64,000 nucleotides of DNA, taken from NCBI GenBank assembly GCA_029207755.1, contig JARCOQ010000002.1:11361156-11425155 (forward strand). The letters are read 5' to 3'. Made by a program: the position numbers and the translations under genes. Below, piece by piece: positions 12,022 to 23,660 of this stretch. Position 1 is the stretch's first letter, and each line of letters opens with the position of its first letter. Origin of the DNA: Chamaea fasciata. Lineage: Eukaryota > Chordata > Aves > Passeriformes > Sylviidae. Under the pieces are notes generated by a model, which was not told the DNA's origin, made no database searches, and saw nothing but the letters and a program-made list of their open reading frames with translations.

Positions 12022-14646
12022 AAATGTAAAGATTTGACCCTGTTTAAGTCCAAAAATCACCTTAATTGTTTAAAGTCTGTGTCTTTACACCTTTGAATAT
12101 CTGCAAGCATTTACAAATATGATAGTGAGCAGTGTCTTGGCAGTATTCTCTCTGAGATTTGTTTTCTTTGAAGAGTCAGCTAGTGTTATGCATGTTTTCC
12201 TTTAACAGTGAAGAAAAATAGCAACAGTAATTGTTTCCTTGTAATACATGATGGACTTTGCCTCAGTGATGGGAATCCTGAAGTTTGCTTTTATAGTTCA
12301 TGGGTGCTAGAAGTTAATGATATTAAGTGAAAACAGGCAAACTTTCAGGTGCCTCAGAAGCATCTTACCTGATAAACTTTTGAAGAAATGATTTCATCCC
12401 TCTTTAGGCACCTGTTCTCACTACACACAAGCAGGCACAGAACAGCCACATCGCTGGCCTGCAGCTCTCAAAGCAAGGGAAAAGCCAGGCTGCTGCTACA
12501 ACTCCCAAACTGACAGTACAATTCCTGCAGTGCAGGAGGAATTTTGCCCCTAAAAAAACCCTTATTGTTGTGTCTTGCTTTTCCTCACCACGCCCAGTGT
12601 GCTGTTGTCTCACTTTCCTCCCCCTTTACTCCTTTGCCACCTGTTGCCTTTCCTCACACATAAGCACTGGCTATGGAGCGCTGTTTTGTCATCAGGATGC
12701 TTCACAGAAGTGCTTCCCTAGTGACAATGTCAATAATAACAACACTAATTTTAAGGGTGAATGCTTAATATTTTAGCAAACTATCTCTCTTTACTTGAGT
12801 GTCACTATTACATTCGTAATTTGACTGTGGTATCCAGTAATAATACTTGGGTCATAGAAAAATAGGCAATATGTAGAAGAACCAACAACAGGCTTGCTAT
12901 GACCTAGCTTTTAAAGGCGTGGGATTTCTACCATCTCGCTTTAGAAAACTCTTCTTTTCTCTTCTATTGTCCCTAGTTTAGGATAGGAAGCCAAAAAATT
13001 TGAAGTTGCTTTGTTCACCCACCAGATTCTAAATCTGCCTCAGTAATTTCCCTCAATATGATTATTTCTTGAAACAGGAACTGAAATATGATAGCAAATT
13101 TAAAAAAGAGGATATAGCACTGCATGTGTTTATTAAAGTACAATCACATCAGATAACCTGATATTTTCATTAAATTAGGATTTTAACTGATTTCATAAGC
13201 AAGGAAAATATTGGATTTTAATCTGTGGGGACTTTTGTAATTAATTTGAAATAGTACTATGCAGAAAATTAGCTTTGTTTAAGAAGATGGAGATAATAAG
13301 CAGAAATTTGAGATCAATATCAAATTTTCAAAAGTTTTGGCCTTGGAAGCTGAAGAAGCTTACAAATGAAGATCCCTTAAGATCACTCCTGAGGTTTTTC
13401 TTTCACTATTTCATTATTATTTTTCACATAGGAAACTGACAGTGATGCTGTTCATGATGCTAAATGGTGTTGGCAGTATATAGAAGGGCAAAGATTGCAT
13501 TCTGGAAGAACTGGATAATCCCAAGGAATAGCTATACACAGGAAGAGTGGACTTTTTATTGCAACATGAAGGTTGTCTTTTTGGGGCCAATATAAAAAGA
13601 ATTCCCATTTTCAGGTAGAAGTGAACCATTTGGAAGTGATGAAAAGTATGTGTGCAATTTTGGGGAAAATTATGTGCTGCCATTGTAGTAAACTACAAAA
13701 AAAGAAAATGGGACTCGAAGGGTTACAAGGTGGAGGGCTTGCTGTTGTGCCTAGCAAAATTTAACTCCCTTGTTCAAAGACCTGCGGGATTTAACTTGAA
13801 GTAACATTGAATAGTCTAAAATTATTAGAATTATAGCTGTGTAATTGACGGAGAAGACACAAGCACCAGCAGTCTTTTTATTTTGTTTCTTTTTAGAAAA
13901 CAGTGGGGGGAAAAAAAAAATTAAAAAACCATGTGATATCCAAGAAGCAAAACCGGTAGTTTTCTGTAATGCTTGTGAAAAGCACCAGATGAGCTGAGCA
14001 GGTTTCTGTGGAATGTCTGTCAGGGAGGACATGAAATGGTACACACTGCCTTGGTGCTGCTCACCACAGAGGTTTTGCTCATCTCATGGCTCTGTTACCT
14101 TGCCCTGACCATTCCTGCTCTCAGAGAACAGGAATGCTCTGCTTCAGCCTGCTGAGCCCAGGTCTTGCCACAGGGCTTTATGAGCCTCTTTCTAAACTCT
14201 TACCTTACGCCTACAGAACTAAGCTATCTTTTAATAAGGGGTTTAATTACAGAGATGTGGTAATGCTATATTTCCATGCAAAAGAAGTAAATACAGACTT
14301 ATGTTTGTTGCTTCTACTAAGGTGTTTGTTTCTGCCTTTATACAAGTGACTACACAGACTGTAGGAATGTGAAAATAATTTAATTTTCAAGGCCATTCTT
14401 CTTCTTCTGATCTGTACTGCAAGAATTGTGATCAGTGCTGCTTTTTGTAGTAATATTCTACTGTGAGAAACGAACAGGCGACCCAGGATATAGTTCTGTA
14501 TTAGAGCCAAATTCACCACTACAAATTTGTTTATTTTTAGGCTGCCAATCATTATGATCTTACAACTTTCATGTGGATTGGACAAAAATATTGCTCTCCA
14601 CAGCCACAAATCTCTCATAAACACCTCCATGTCATCTAGCGTGTTT
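12022..14646. other. Unique DNA, no gene seen
   Basis: Mixed AT-rich sequence. Frames of up to 127 codons (14247-14630, minus) show no recognisable motif. A short A run lies near 13912-13926. Confidence 0.6.
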
Positions 14647-14668
14647 AAAAAAAAAAAAAAAAAAAAAA
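14647..14668 (+). repeat. A run (22 bases)
   Basis: A homopolymer of 22 A. No retroposed body that would explain it as a poly(A) tail is recognised upstream, so it is listed only as simple sequence. Confidence 0.95.
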
Positions 14669-16582
14669 GTGCATATAGAGAGAATAAATACAGGAATTTT
14701 CCCAGTTCAAATGAAGTTAAGACAAGTTACATTATGTGCTTAAAGCCATTGTAATTTGTACTTTCTTGAATGATTCTTTTTACATTGTGGGAGGTGTTGC
14801 ATCATGAACAGCCTTAGGTGTTTTACCCCTCGCTGATGTACTTGAGCAAAATGCAAACAATGAGGGGAAGATGAGCAGCTGGTGTTTGAGCACCTCTTGC
14901 AGGCATCTTTGTGAAACAATTTCAGAGTCAGTTCATGAGGGGGTCACTGGCTGTTCTGCTCTATTGAATGTGCAAGGGTGATGTAAAGGGGAAAATTGAA
15001 GAAAAAAAGTGTATTCTTTTCCCCCCCTGTCCCTAATCCCTTTCAAATGGTAAGGGAGGAACCATCATTTTCTCTGGAACTAGCTTTATTCCAGCACTAA
15101 ATCAGACAGAAATTTTGGCTGTTTACCCTGGAGTGGGCAGGGAGGCCTTCTGGTTCTGCCAAGAATAAATCATAGATGGTGATAATAAGATTAATATTAA
15201 AGTGTGCATTCTAAAGAGCAGCAGCATTTGGGTTTGCATCACCACCAAGAGACAACTTGTCAAGCTGACTTTTATGGAATCTTCCTCCAAAGGAAACTAT
15301 ACCAGGAAATAGTCCACGGGTGTGGGTGAGACCACACTGGATGAAGTGAAGTAAATGAAGCTATTTTGCTGAAGTATTCATGACTTGAATAAGCATGTGT
15401 TTGGAAGAGACAAACAGATGGGCAAAGGAACAATTGTTTTCAATGCAGGTTCGAATCTGCTTATGGTTGATGCTTCTTGGATTAGCTTTAAATGAGCAAA
15501 GACTCTATCTATATCATCACAATTATTATCCTTTGTCATCATTCTAAACTTCCTCCTTTGTATCTAGCAAGACTTAAGTGTAGCTTAAGAGGGAAAGGGA
15601 CCTTTTCCCTATCTGTATGGAGAGGAAAATCTGCCAAATTCTCCTAAGTGTAGCCGAAAGAAAAGGAGCTTTGATGGAGAGGGAATGGGTAAGAACATTA
15701 ACATAAAAATAACCTTCTTTGCAGCAATCCCTCTAATAATGAAAAAGAAAATGTACAGATAAAATGCTTTGATAGTGCAGGACCTGGTCTAACACCAAAC
15801 TGACATTATCATCATCATCATCATCCTCAAGAAGAGTTCATCCTGCTGTTGCTAAACAGTACAAAGAAGGTTAGGAGTGACAAATATACCCTGTTTTCAA
15901 ATCAATTACTTAAATTAAATTCCTTTGTATCTCTTCACTTTTGTCCTAACCTCTTTTTCATTCATCAACCTTTCTTTCATATATGTGTTAGCAGAGGCAT
16001 GTGTATCATTTTTTTTTTTCCCAGTAAGGCTTGATTTCAGTGGAGAAGTTACCCCCTGGATGGATTCAGCATTCATAGGCTTAATATTCCCGTAACCGAT
16101 AACAGATTATTTGGAGCTAATGTGCTTTCTTCCCCGTTCTCTCAAACCCACACATAACAGGACATCTTAAAAATTATTTTAAATATTGCTTTCATAAGTT
16201 AAGGTCTGAGTTATCCTAACTTCATCTGTGCCCAGAAAAAGCCACTTCTAGGACCCTCTGGATAAATCAAGAGTGACATTTCCATGCTTGTCCGTCTCTA
16301 TTGCTTTCCCCTCCTTCTTCTACTTGTTCTGGGATCAGGCCAGTCAAGGAGGAAAGGGAAGACCAGGAGGAGAGACTTTGAGGAAAAGTTGGCTTGTATC
16401 AGGATATACTAGGACAGTTCCTTAATTTAATTGATGAAGCGGGAGCTGAATTCATTAGGACATTTAGCCTCGACCATATGTGAAATAAAAATCCTTTTCC
16501 CCACTCTTTGTATGTCTGAGTTTTTAAAATTATTATCTTCTACTTCATGTACACATACAGTATGCACTGTTAAAAAGATAGA
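14669..16582. other. Unique DNA, no gene seen
   Basis: No gene or element is recognised apart from a short (ATC)n microsatellite at 15808-15824. The segment at about 16060-16150 keeps a few CpG sites and could be conserved, but there is no direct support. Confidence 0.55.
15808..15824 (+). repeat. (ATC)n microsatellite
   Basis: About six ATC units in a row, flanked by unique sequence. Confidence 0.9.
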
Positions 16583-16617
16583 CCCTTTTTTTCTTTTTTT
16601 TTCTTTTTTTTTTCACC
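16583..16617 (+). repeat. Pyrimidine tract (T-rich)
   Basis: T runs broken by single C bases, ending TTTCACC. It would serve as a strong polypyrimidine tract on the plus strand, but the first AG downstream (in TTAGATTTGG) has no exon-like sequence after it. Confidence 0.85.
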
Positions 16618-16918
16618 CTGTTAGATTTGGTTTACATCTTCTCTGCTCAAACATTCCTTTGAAGCTTCTGCAGTCAATTTGAAATTGGTCTCTATTAACT
16701 GAAACAATATATTTATGAAGTGAGTATATTCTGAGCACAATGCATTGTTCTAAGCAGCAGCAGCGAAAAAGCAAAGTATTGTTTACTGCAGCACAATAGA
16801 AGTGGTTAGTGCCAGTGGTATCTATTCAGCTTGTATCTACTCAAATAGTGTTAAGAACGTTTTAGCCAAGAGCAAATTTGAAAGGCCAAACAGGAGAGTA
16901 AGAGTGAGTAAAAGACAT

Positions 16919-17023
16919 GAGGGAGGGAGGGAGGGAGGGAGGGAGGGAGGGAGGGAGGGAGGGAGGGAGGGAGGGGGGGGAGGGGGGGAGGGAGGGAGGG
17001 AGGGAAGGAGGGAAGAGGAAAGG
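16919..17023 (+). repeat. (GGGA)n microsatellite, purine-only tract
   Basis: 105 bases of only G and A, mostly perfect GGGA tetramers, with two longer G runs near 16973-16988. Four or more GGG runs separated by single bases fit the quadruplex-forming pattern on the plus strand. The complementary strand yields Pro/Ser-rich frames (16837-17190, 16851-17096) that are artefacts of the repeat. Confidence 0.97.
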
Positions 17024-20000
17024 CTGGCAAAAGCAAGGGAAGTGAGATGGATAGACCTGTGAAAAGGGGAGGGAGGAAAAGGAAGATGGCTGGCAAGGAA
17101 AAGGAAGGTGAAGGAAAGAGTTTTTATATGGATGCTTGAAATAATGTTTGATGCCACGTTTATTTCTGATACTACTCTCTGTACATACACAGAGACAGGC
17201 TTATACTACACAGAATTGAAAATGATGCAGTGAAAGCCGAAAAAATCAGTTAACATATAACATTTGCTATAAATGTACAGAATGCCAAACTCTTACATAA
17301 AGAAAATGAGGTGACACAGAGCCTGTGAGAACTAATTGGAAGGAATTAGTGTGGAGTCTGTATTTTTTGAGCAATTTGTATTTCAAGATGCCAAATCATT
17401 CTCGTAATGTACAGTTGTCCTCCATGACTTCATTCACCCAGCCCTAGCATTTTCCTGCTGTTTCACTGCCGTTTCACAGGCTGCTGTTTCCTCTTTGTTT
17501 CTGATTGCTAGACCCAGTGGTGGGATCCCATGAACTCCCTTAGAATGCTGGAATGAGAGAATCCACGTTCTCTGCTTTTGTAGTTATGGAAGCTTGCATG
17601 TTATGTGAAGATTTAAAGAGCCCTTTGCACATGCCAGTCATTAATTCAGTCCATTAGAAAACAAACATGCATGTGAACTCTATCCTATTACATTCTGTGG
17701 GGATTTTAGTCTGGTTTTTCCTTACCAAAAAAATTCAAATAAGGCAAACCCAGGACAATTATGTTGGTAAAATCTATTTTTATCTTGGAAGTTACAGTGA
17801 AAATCCTCTCTCCTGCATAATTGGTACTACCAGTTATCAATTATTTAAGGAAATAGGTACTTAAATCATAACAGCTAACTAATATTTTGACTTTTGTAAG
17901 GTCTGTCCTAGTTATGTCCTTTTTGAAGGTATTAAGTAGGGCTTATATCAGCCCACAAATCCTGGAAATTAATTTCATTAGAGATCTCCCATAGATGCAC
18001 AGCATTTTAAACATATTTAGAAACTGCCGGCATTCTAGGAGTTAAATCATATTTTGGACATCAATAAAACATCCACTTATTATTGTACAGGATATAAATA
18101 CTAATAAATAATGGCTGTAACCATATGTAAGCCTTTGAAAAGACAGATCTGTCCATGTGAATGGGGGCTTTGTGCAGAATTGTCTCATAACATGTTGTGC
18201 CATCTCTTTCCTCATGTTTGTGCCATTTCTATATCCTCACCTCCGTAAGCAATGTTTAGCCAAGATCTAACTAGGTGGTATTTGTTAGGTGGTGTGTCTT
18301 GATATTTGTGGGTAGTTTTAAAATGTCCTGAAAAGTGATGATCCCATGATGAATGGTCAAGGGAATTCTGTTTGTGCAGGAATTCTGTTTGTGCAGGACA
18401 TCATTGGTTCTTGATCAGCTGCTAAGGACTGTGAAGAGGAAAAAGCTTGGTTTGGTCCTCCTGGAAATCTTGACTTCGTTTTATTTTATTAAGTTTTTTT
18501 GGCCGTGTAAACCTCAGGCAAAATAATGAAAGAAAAAGAGAGAGTATCTGAAATTTACCCCTTGAAAAGTAATTTATTTGAAACAATTATTAATTCAGTG
18601 CCAGAACTAAAGTTCAGAGAGCAAAGCAATTGGCCTCCATGTGTACATGTAAAATTTGGGGATTTGGTGATATAGTTTTCTTTCTGAATGGATCCACAGT
18701 CAGTAAAATGCCAGTTTAATGAAGAGAGAATTTTTAATATTTATATTAGAGCTTCTCAAAGTTTTTTCAGGTTGAGTCTGTGGGTCAGAACTAATTGTGA
18801 TGACTAGGAACAGGTTAGATTTCTTCTTTTGCCTTGCCAGTGTTGCTTCTTGGGCTTACCTAAATATTCCCAGGCTGACTCTTACCCTCTTCTCAAACGA
18901 CAAAAACTGCTTGTAAACCAAATATGTGAAACACATCAGATTTTAACTCTCTTTCTGGATCTATGTTTAATACTCAAAGAAAAGAAAGGTATTGTTTCTG
19001 AAACAGGATTTCATTTCTTTGTAAAAATTGATATTTGAAGCTGCTCTGGATTTCTAGAATTTGGGAATCAGTTAGTGGCCAGAGTGAGGTTAAATGGAGC
19101 AATAAATTTGAAGTTATGATATTGACATTAAGTGTGCAGACTGAGGTTCTTCAGAGCAACTTATGCAACACAAATATACAGTCTCTATAAAATGGAATGG
19201 GAGCTGCATAATTGCAACTCCAGCACAGTTTCAAAGGTTTACGGCACTATTTAAAATCAATTTTGCAATCCTTTTGTTTATTTTTTGCTACAGTTGGTCA
19301 CGGGATTTTTTTTTCTTTGCAAATTGTGATTGGCTTCAACCCTTCCAAGAGCCTTTTAAATTCGGAATTAAATATAAGATGCAAAAATATGTAATTTTTG
19401 AAATGCTGTGGCTTTAAGAACAGTAAACAACCGAGGGTGGGAATGAAAACAAGATTGTGACCTGGATTACCCATGCTTTTGACAGATGAAGTTTACTTTA
19501 GCAGCTTGGGCCTCTCTGGAATGGAGACTAGAGAAAGGCACCGTTTTTTGTTTGGTTTTTTTTTCCAAAAGGTCATATTTCCTGCAAATTCATTTTGGTC
19601 TGCCTTCTTCTTATCATCATCTCCTTGGTCTCAAGAAAGACTACCTGACTTGTTTATGTAAACCTGATGACAGAACTTGGACAAACAGGAAAGTAAGGAA
19701 ATCACTATGTTCTCAATTCTAGGAGCAAGGCAAACATATTCCATATTTCAAGCAACATTTGGCTTTAATAATCATTCTACAAAGGGAAGAGATGTTGCCC
19801 AGACAGAAAGCAGCATTCATGGGGAAAGATTTAGAAACGTGGAGAAGGTATATTCAACCCTTTGAGATTTACTTTCTCAAAAGTTAGCTTAAATGGAAAA
19901 CAGAAGCTACATATTGCTGTATAATTTTTTAATAGTCGTAGCTTAACCAAATCCCTAAGGTTAAAATGTTTAAAGAAAACAAGTAACAAAAGTAATAAAA

Positions 20001-20149
20001 TTAAAACAAAGTAGTCTCAAGTGCTATGTAAAACAATCTTGAAGACTATCCAGAAAGCACATCTGCTGTTGGATGATGGAAAAGTACATGACAAACAACC
20101 AAAGTGCAGTGCCAGTGGCATGGAAGGATACATTTTCAAATACTCAAGA
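17024..20149. other. Unique DNA, no gene seen
   Basis: The repeat-flanking DNA stays purine-rich to about 17120, then becomes ordinary AT-rich sequence. One 17-bp tandem duplication sits at 18363-18397. No exon, RNA gene or recognisable mobile element is seen. Confidence 0.6.
18363..18397 (+). repeat. 17-bp perfect tandem duplication
   Basis: The unit GAATTCTGTTTGTGCAG occurs twice back to back with no mismatch, followed by one more G. It is either a recent slippage event or an assembly artefact. Confidence 0.95.
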
Positions 20150-20346
20150 TAAAGCTGTGAAATGCAGTAATACCTCCCTCTCATGTCTGTAAATTTCGTG
20201 CCTTACAGGGTAAAACCAAGGAAAAATAAAATCCGTTTCAAGGTGTAGAAAACCAAGGCACAGACAAAATTTACTTAAGATTGTGTTTTGGAGCCCTAAC
20301 ACAGCTGGAAATTGAACCAGGGTCCTCCTGTGCCCAGACTGGTGCC
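20150..20346 (-). mobile_element. MIR-like ancient SINE relic
   Basis: On the minus strand the order matches a MIR-type SINE: 'GGTTCAATTTCCAGCTGTGT' (box B-derived plus CORE start), then 'AAGTAAATTTTGTCTGTGCC' (the AAGTTACTTAACCTCTGTGCC block), then 'TTGGTTTTCTACACC' (the CAGTTTCC block) and 'GAGGGAGGTATTACTGC' (the TAGTACCTACCTC block). This is the clearest of the MIR-like copies in the window. Divergence is high; it is a fossil with no coding capacity. Confidence 0.7.
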
Positions 20347-20528
20347 TTATTTGATAGGTCATATCTCTCCACAGAATAGTGGGGCAAAGCTCTGTCAATT
20401 TTTTTTGTAAATGCATTTACTTTTCTAGACGATTAGAGAGCTCCTGGAGAGAGAATGCAGAAGCGTCTTTCTGCCGTCATGTGCAAAATTATTAGGCTTA
20501 ACAGTTGCACTCAGCTGGTATTATCAGT

Positions 20529-21319
20529 TGTCTTGGTTTGGGAAGACAGGTATCTGCCAGGTAAAATTACAATCAGAGGCTCTTTGGCAAAGATTTGGGA
20601 AATAGGAATAGCAGTTCTTTACTAGTATGTAATACAAAGCAAACAAACACAAAAAAAACTTTCCTCCCCCCCACCACCACCAAACAACTACAGCATTAAT
20701 AACAAACGACAACAGTACCAAGAACCTTGAGGGCTTTGTTTCACAAAACCCAGGGCAGTTTGGTTTCGGTGTCCCTGCAGGATCCTCGGAGCACTAAGCT
20801 GAAACAGTGGAAAAGTCCCGGGCTGGTAGCTGGGATGGCAGGATGTCCTGGCAGGCAGGGGCAGGATGTCCCGGCAGCGCAGGGGGTGCAGGGTCACACT
20901 GTAGTAAGAGGAGCAGCGCTGAAGAAGCCGAAGGAGAGGCAGGGCCTGGATCAGCTGCCCGCGGGTGGCAGGGAAAACTCCGGATTCAGGCCAAACCGGT
21001 GAAAGTAGATTTCCCAGGACTGGATCCCTTTGGCCACAGTGAAACTCCTCCAGCCAGCAACAGCCGTTCTCCGCTCGGCGTGCTTTGCGGCGGCTGTGCT
21101 CCTCGAGGAGCGGCAGACACGCGTCTCCCCGAACGCCGGAAAAAGAAAAGCCCGCAGCTGCCTCAAGCTTTGTCTTTTACCTGCGTTATCTCCCCCTTCC
21201 ACCTTTGTCCACCTCTTTGTTTCGGTTAAGTACTCTCAAGTATCCAACACTTGGTCTCCTTGGTAACTTGTGGGGAAAAAATTCTTTAGAGAAAGAAGGA
21301 ACAAACCTAACCCCCAACA
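20529..21319 (-). mobile_element. Solo LTR of an avian endogenous retrovirus
   Basis: A 791-bp block has retroviral LTR ends: TGTCTTGGTTTGGG at the left and CCCCCAACA at the right (TGT...ACA). It is flanked by a near-match 5-bp duplication, TCAGT (20524-20528) and TCTGT (21320-21324). The left end resembles the 3' terminus of LTRs common in songbird genomes. Read on the minus strand, a degenerate polyadenylation signal (AGTAAA) sits about 90 bases before the LTR end, which sets the orientation. The interior is GC-rich with many CpG sites, unlike its AT-rich surroundings. No gag, pol or env sequence is present, so this is a recombination-derived solo LTR. Frames of 140 and 109 codons over it are not genes. 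Confidence 0.72.
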
Positions 21320-22321
21320 TCTGTTTAGTATTTTCTAGATATTTACGAAGAGTCCAATGTCTGTTCCAGTTATTTTTGCATAGTGGCAGCAAGATTAGCC
21401 CAATGTCTGTGTAGGGTGTTTGAAGCTGGGAATTCAGCTGGTGGAAGAAGATCATGGGAAGCAAGGAGCTAGAATGGCTGACTGGTGTGGGTGCCTGTCC
21501 CAGCCCCTGGTCTCAGAGCACGGGGATGAGGTGGATGGACACATGGAGGTGGTGTTAACAGTGTTGGAGTGGGCTGTATCCCTCAGGGTGATTCCAATCT
21601 GCCCAAGTGGCCAAACCCCTACAGAGGCTCAGATTAAATAAGCCCATATCAGCTCTTGTATTCCCTAGGACCTGCCTTTCTAAACCACTCATACAAACCT
21701 TTGACTATTTGAGTCTTGAGTCAGGACTAGGGGTGTGGGATGTGGATGAAGGACCAATCACCCTCTCCAAATTTATGATTGTTTTTATAGGTCAGGTGAG
21801 GTGTTAGAGTAAATATCTGAAAAGCAGGCAGCTGAATAAAGAGTGTATGAATATCTAATGAAAACTTCTGTATCTTTTAGTAATGCTTATATACTTTGGT
21901 TTTTTCAAAGGGCAAGGGGGAGATATTTTTTTAGCCGGAAATATAGGCTCTCCGGGTAGAAAAGTTGCTGCAGAATGACCTGCAGTCCCAGGGAACCTGC
22001 ACTGTGAGCATGCCACTACCTCGATCAGTCCAAGTGGATTCATGATCAGGATATGCTGGGGTTACTGCCACTGAAGCAAATACATTTTAAACAAGTTTAT
22101 TTTGATTTAGTACTGTCATGGACCTGAATGTGAGATATAAGCCAATCTTAGAACCTTGTTTTCACCAAACTAAGCTGGTGTTTGCTTTTGAGCAAGGGGT
22201 AGGAGCTGGTTGCATTTCAGTAGCATGGAACTGTTTAATATTCAGACAGGCATAGGTAACTGGCAAGGCCAGAATGTTGCATGTCAAGGTTTAATTCTCT
22301 GCTGTACAAAAAAATTTCTAG
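21320..22321. other. Unidentified, locally GC-richer DNA
   Basis: About 21420-21640 is richer in G and C than the background and could be an unrecognised old LTR or other repeat; I cannot name it. The rest is ordinary unique DNA. No exon-like frame stands out. Confidence 0.4.
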
Positions 22322-22385
22322 ACAGCTTGCCAAAAATCACAGAGGAATAGAGCCATAAATCTCCTCAGTTTAGATTTGGAGTGAC
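22322..22385 (-). mobile_element. Possible MIR-like fragment
   Basis: The plus strand reads CTTGCCAAAAATCACAGAGG, then GGAATAGAGCC and ATCTCCTCAG. These recall the reverse complement of the MIR CORE (CTTGCCCAAGGTCACACAG ... GAATAGAACCCAGATCTCCTGACTC) with internal deletions. The match is short and may be chance. Confidence 0.35.
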
Positions 22386-23365
22386 AATGCCAGGAGCCTG
22401 ATAAGTGTTAAGGTTTCTTGTGAGATGCATGGATTCAGCTCCCATTGTCTTCAGTTCCCTACTTAAGCCAGGCATTTATAACTGTGTGTGTGGAGAAGAT
22501 ACAAGCAGTCTATTCCTCACTCATAATTTGGATTCAACTGATAGACTACCCAATAGGTAGAGAAGGAAGCATCCAGATTTAAGCACCTTCTTCCCTTTTT
22601 GGATCCATTTTTATCCCTTGTGAGAGGGCAGCAGTGTCTGCCAGCAGTAACTATTTGATCTCCCACTTTGAAGCTGTTCCTTTGCACACACTCCAAACAG
22701 GACTAGATGCTGGTCTCCTGGGAGAATGCCTTCAGCAGTGGTCAGGCAGAGACTCCTTTTTTCTTTCACTTCTTTCTTGATATTTCTGTTCTTTAAACAG
22801 AGCTGAACAGGAAAGATTAGGAACAAATGTGAAAGTTGTTGAGGTATGTGCACTGAGCATCAGGAGAAAGGTACATCTGTGCACATTGCAAAGGAAATTT
22901 GAAAACATCATCCCTGTTGATGGAGGCTTAACTCTGCAGGGACTTTATGTGCCTATGGATAAGGAAATGTCTGAACCAGAATGTAAAGTTTTATGTACAT
23001 AAATATGCAGACCTCAAATTGAGACTCTTTTTGTTGATTTGTTGGGTTTTTTTCCCTCCACAGGCAAAATTTTTAGTTAAATATATCTCTAGAAGTTGGA
23101 TTATTTTACTTTGATAAGTCACAATTCTATTGTAACTATCTTCTGCCTGTGGTCCTACTTGTCTGTTCGTTCAGTACCAGTTTTAATGTTTTGCACACTG
23201 TGTAGTACATCTTTCTGATTCAAAGGAGGAAGGATATGAGGCTGGGAATTTATGCAGCTTGTGCCTGTTTCCAAAATTCCTTGGAAAGTATTTTACCTTC
23301 TGCCATTAATCATGTGCTAAAACTCAGTGGTAGTGTATCCTTACATATTAACCGATTTAATGCTG
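22386..23365. other. Unique DNA, no gene seen
   Basis: No recognisable feature. An 80-codon minus frame (22611-22853) lacks motifs. Confidence 0.55.
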
Positions 23366-23398
23366 CAAAAACAAACAAACAAACAAACAAACAAAAAA
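23366..23398 (+). repeat. (ACAA)n microsatellite
   Basis: About seven CAAA units ending in a short A run. Simple sequence. Confidence 0.95.
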
Positions 23399-23464
23399 GT
23401 GCTACAGAAAGAAAATTTTAAAAAATGAAACTGTTGGATTGGAGGCAGGCTGTAGGTTGTATTG

Positions 23465-23660
23465 CTGTGGGTAATGAAAGCTGTGTGACCTGGTTCACTG
23501 ACAACCTGGTCATCCAGAATTTTTAACTTGTTGGTAGGAATTAGTGGGTTTTAGTATTTCTCTGTATTTAAAATGAGAAGAATAATATCTCCATATTCAG
23601 TAAAGTTCCTCATTCAGGGGATTATGCAGGAGTAAATTGAGATAGCAAGGAAAATAAATG
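23465..23660 (+). mobile_element. Possible MIR-like relic
   Basis: GCTGTGTGACCTGG recalls the MIR 'AGCTGTGTGACCTTGGGCAAG' block. About 100 bases later AAAATGAGAAGAATAATATC recalls 'AAAATGGGGATAATAATACC', followed by a CTCATTCAGGGG...AGTAAATTGAG segment like the MIR 'CTCATAGGGTTGTTGTGAGGATTAAATGAG'. Order and spacing are right, but the middle block is lost. Confidence 0.45.

Noticed and set aside
16837..17190. 117-codon Pro/Ser-rich minus frame
   Set aside because: Generated by the GGGA microsatellite.
20807..21229. 140-codon Gly/Ala/Arg-rich plus frame
   Set aside because: It lies inside the GC-rich solo LTR, antisense to the inferred orientation, where stop codons are rare because of composition.
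23440..23465. let-7-like string (TGTAGGTTGTAT)
   Set aside because: No matching hairpin arm nearby and the seed is wrong; coincidence.
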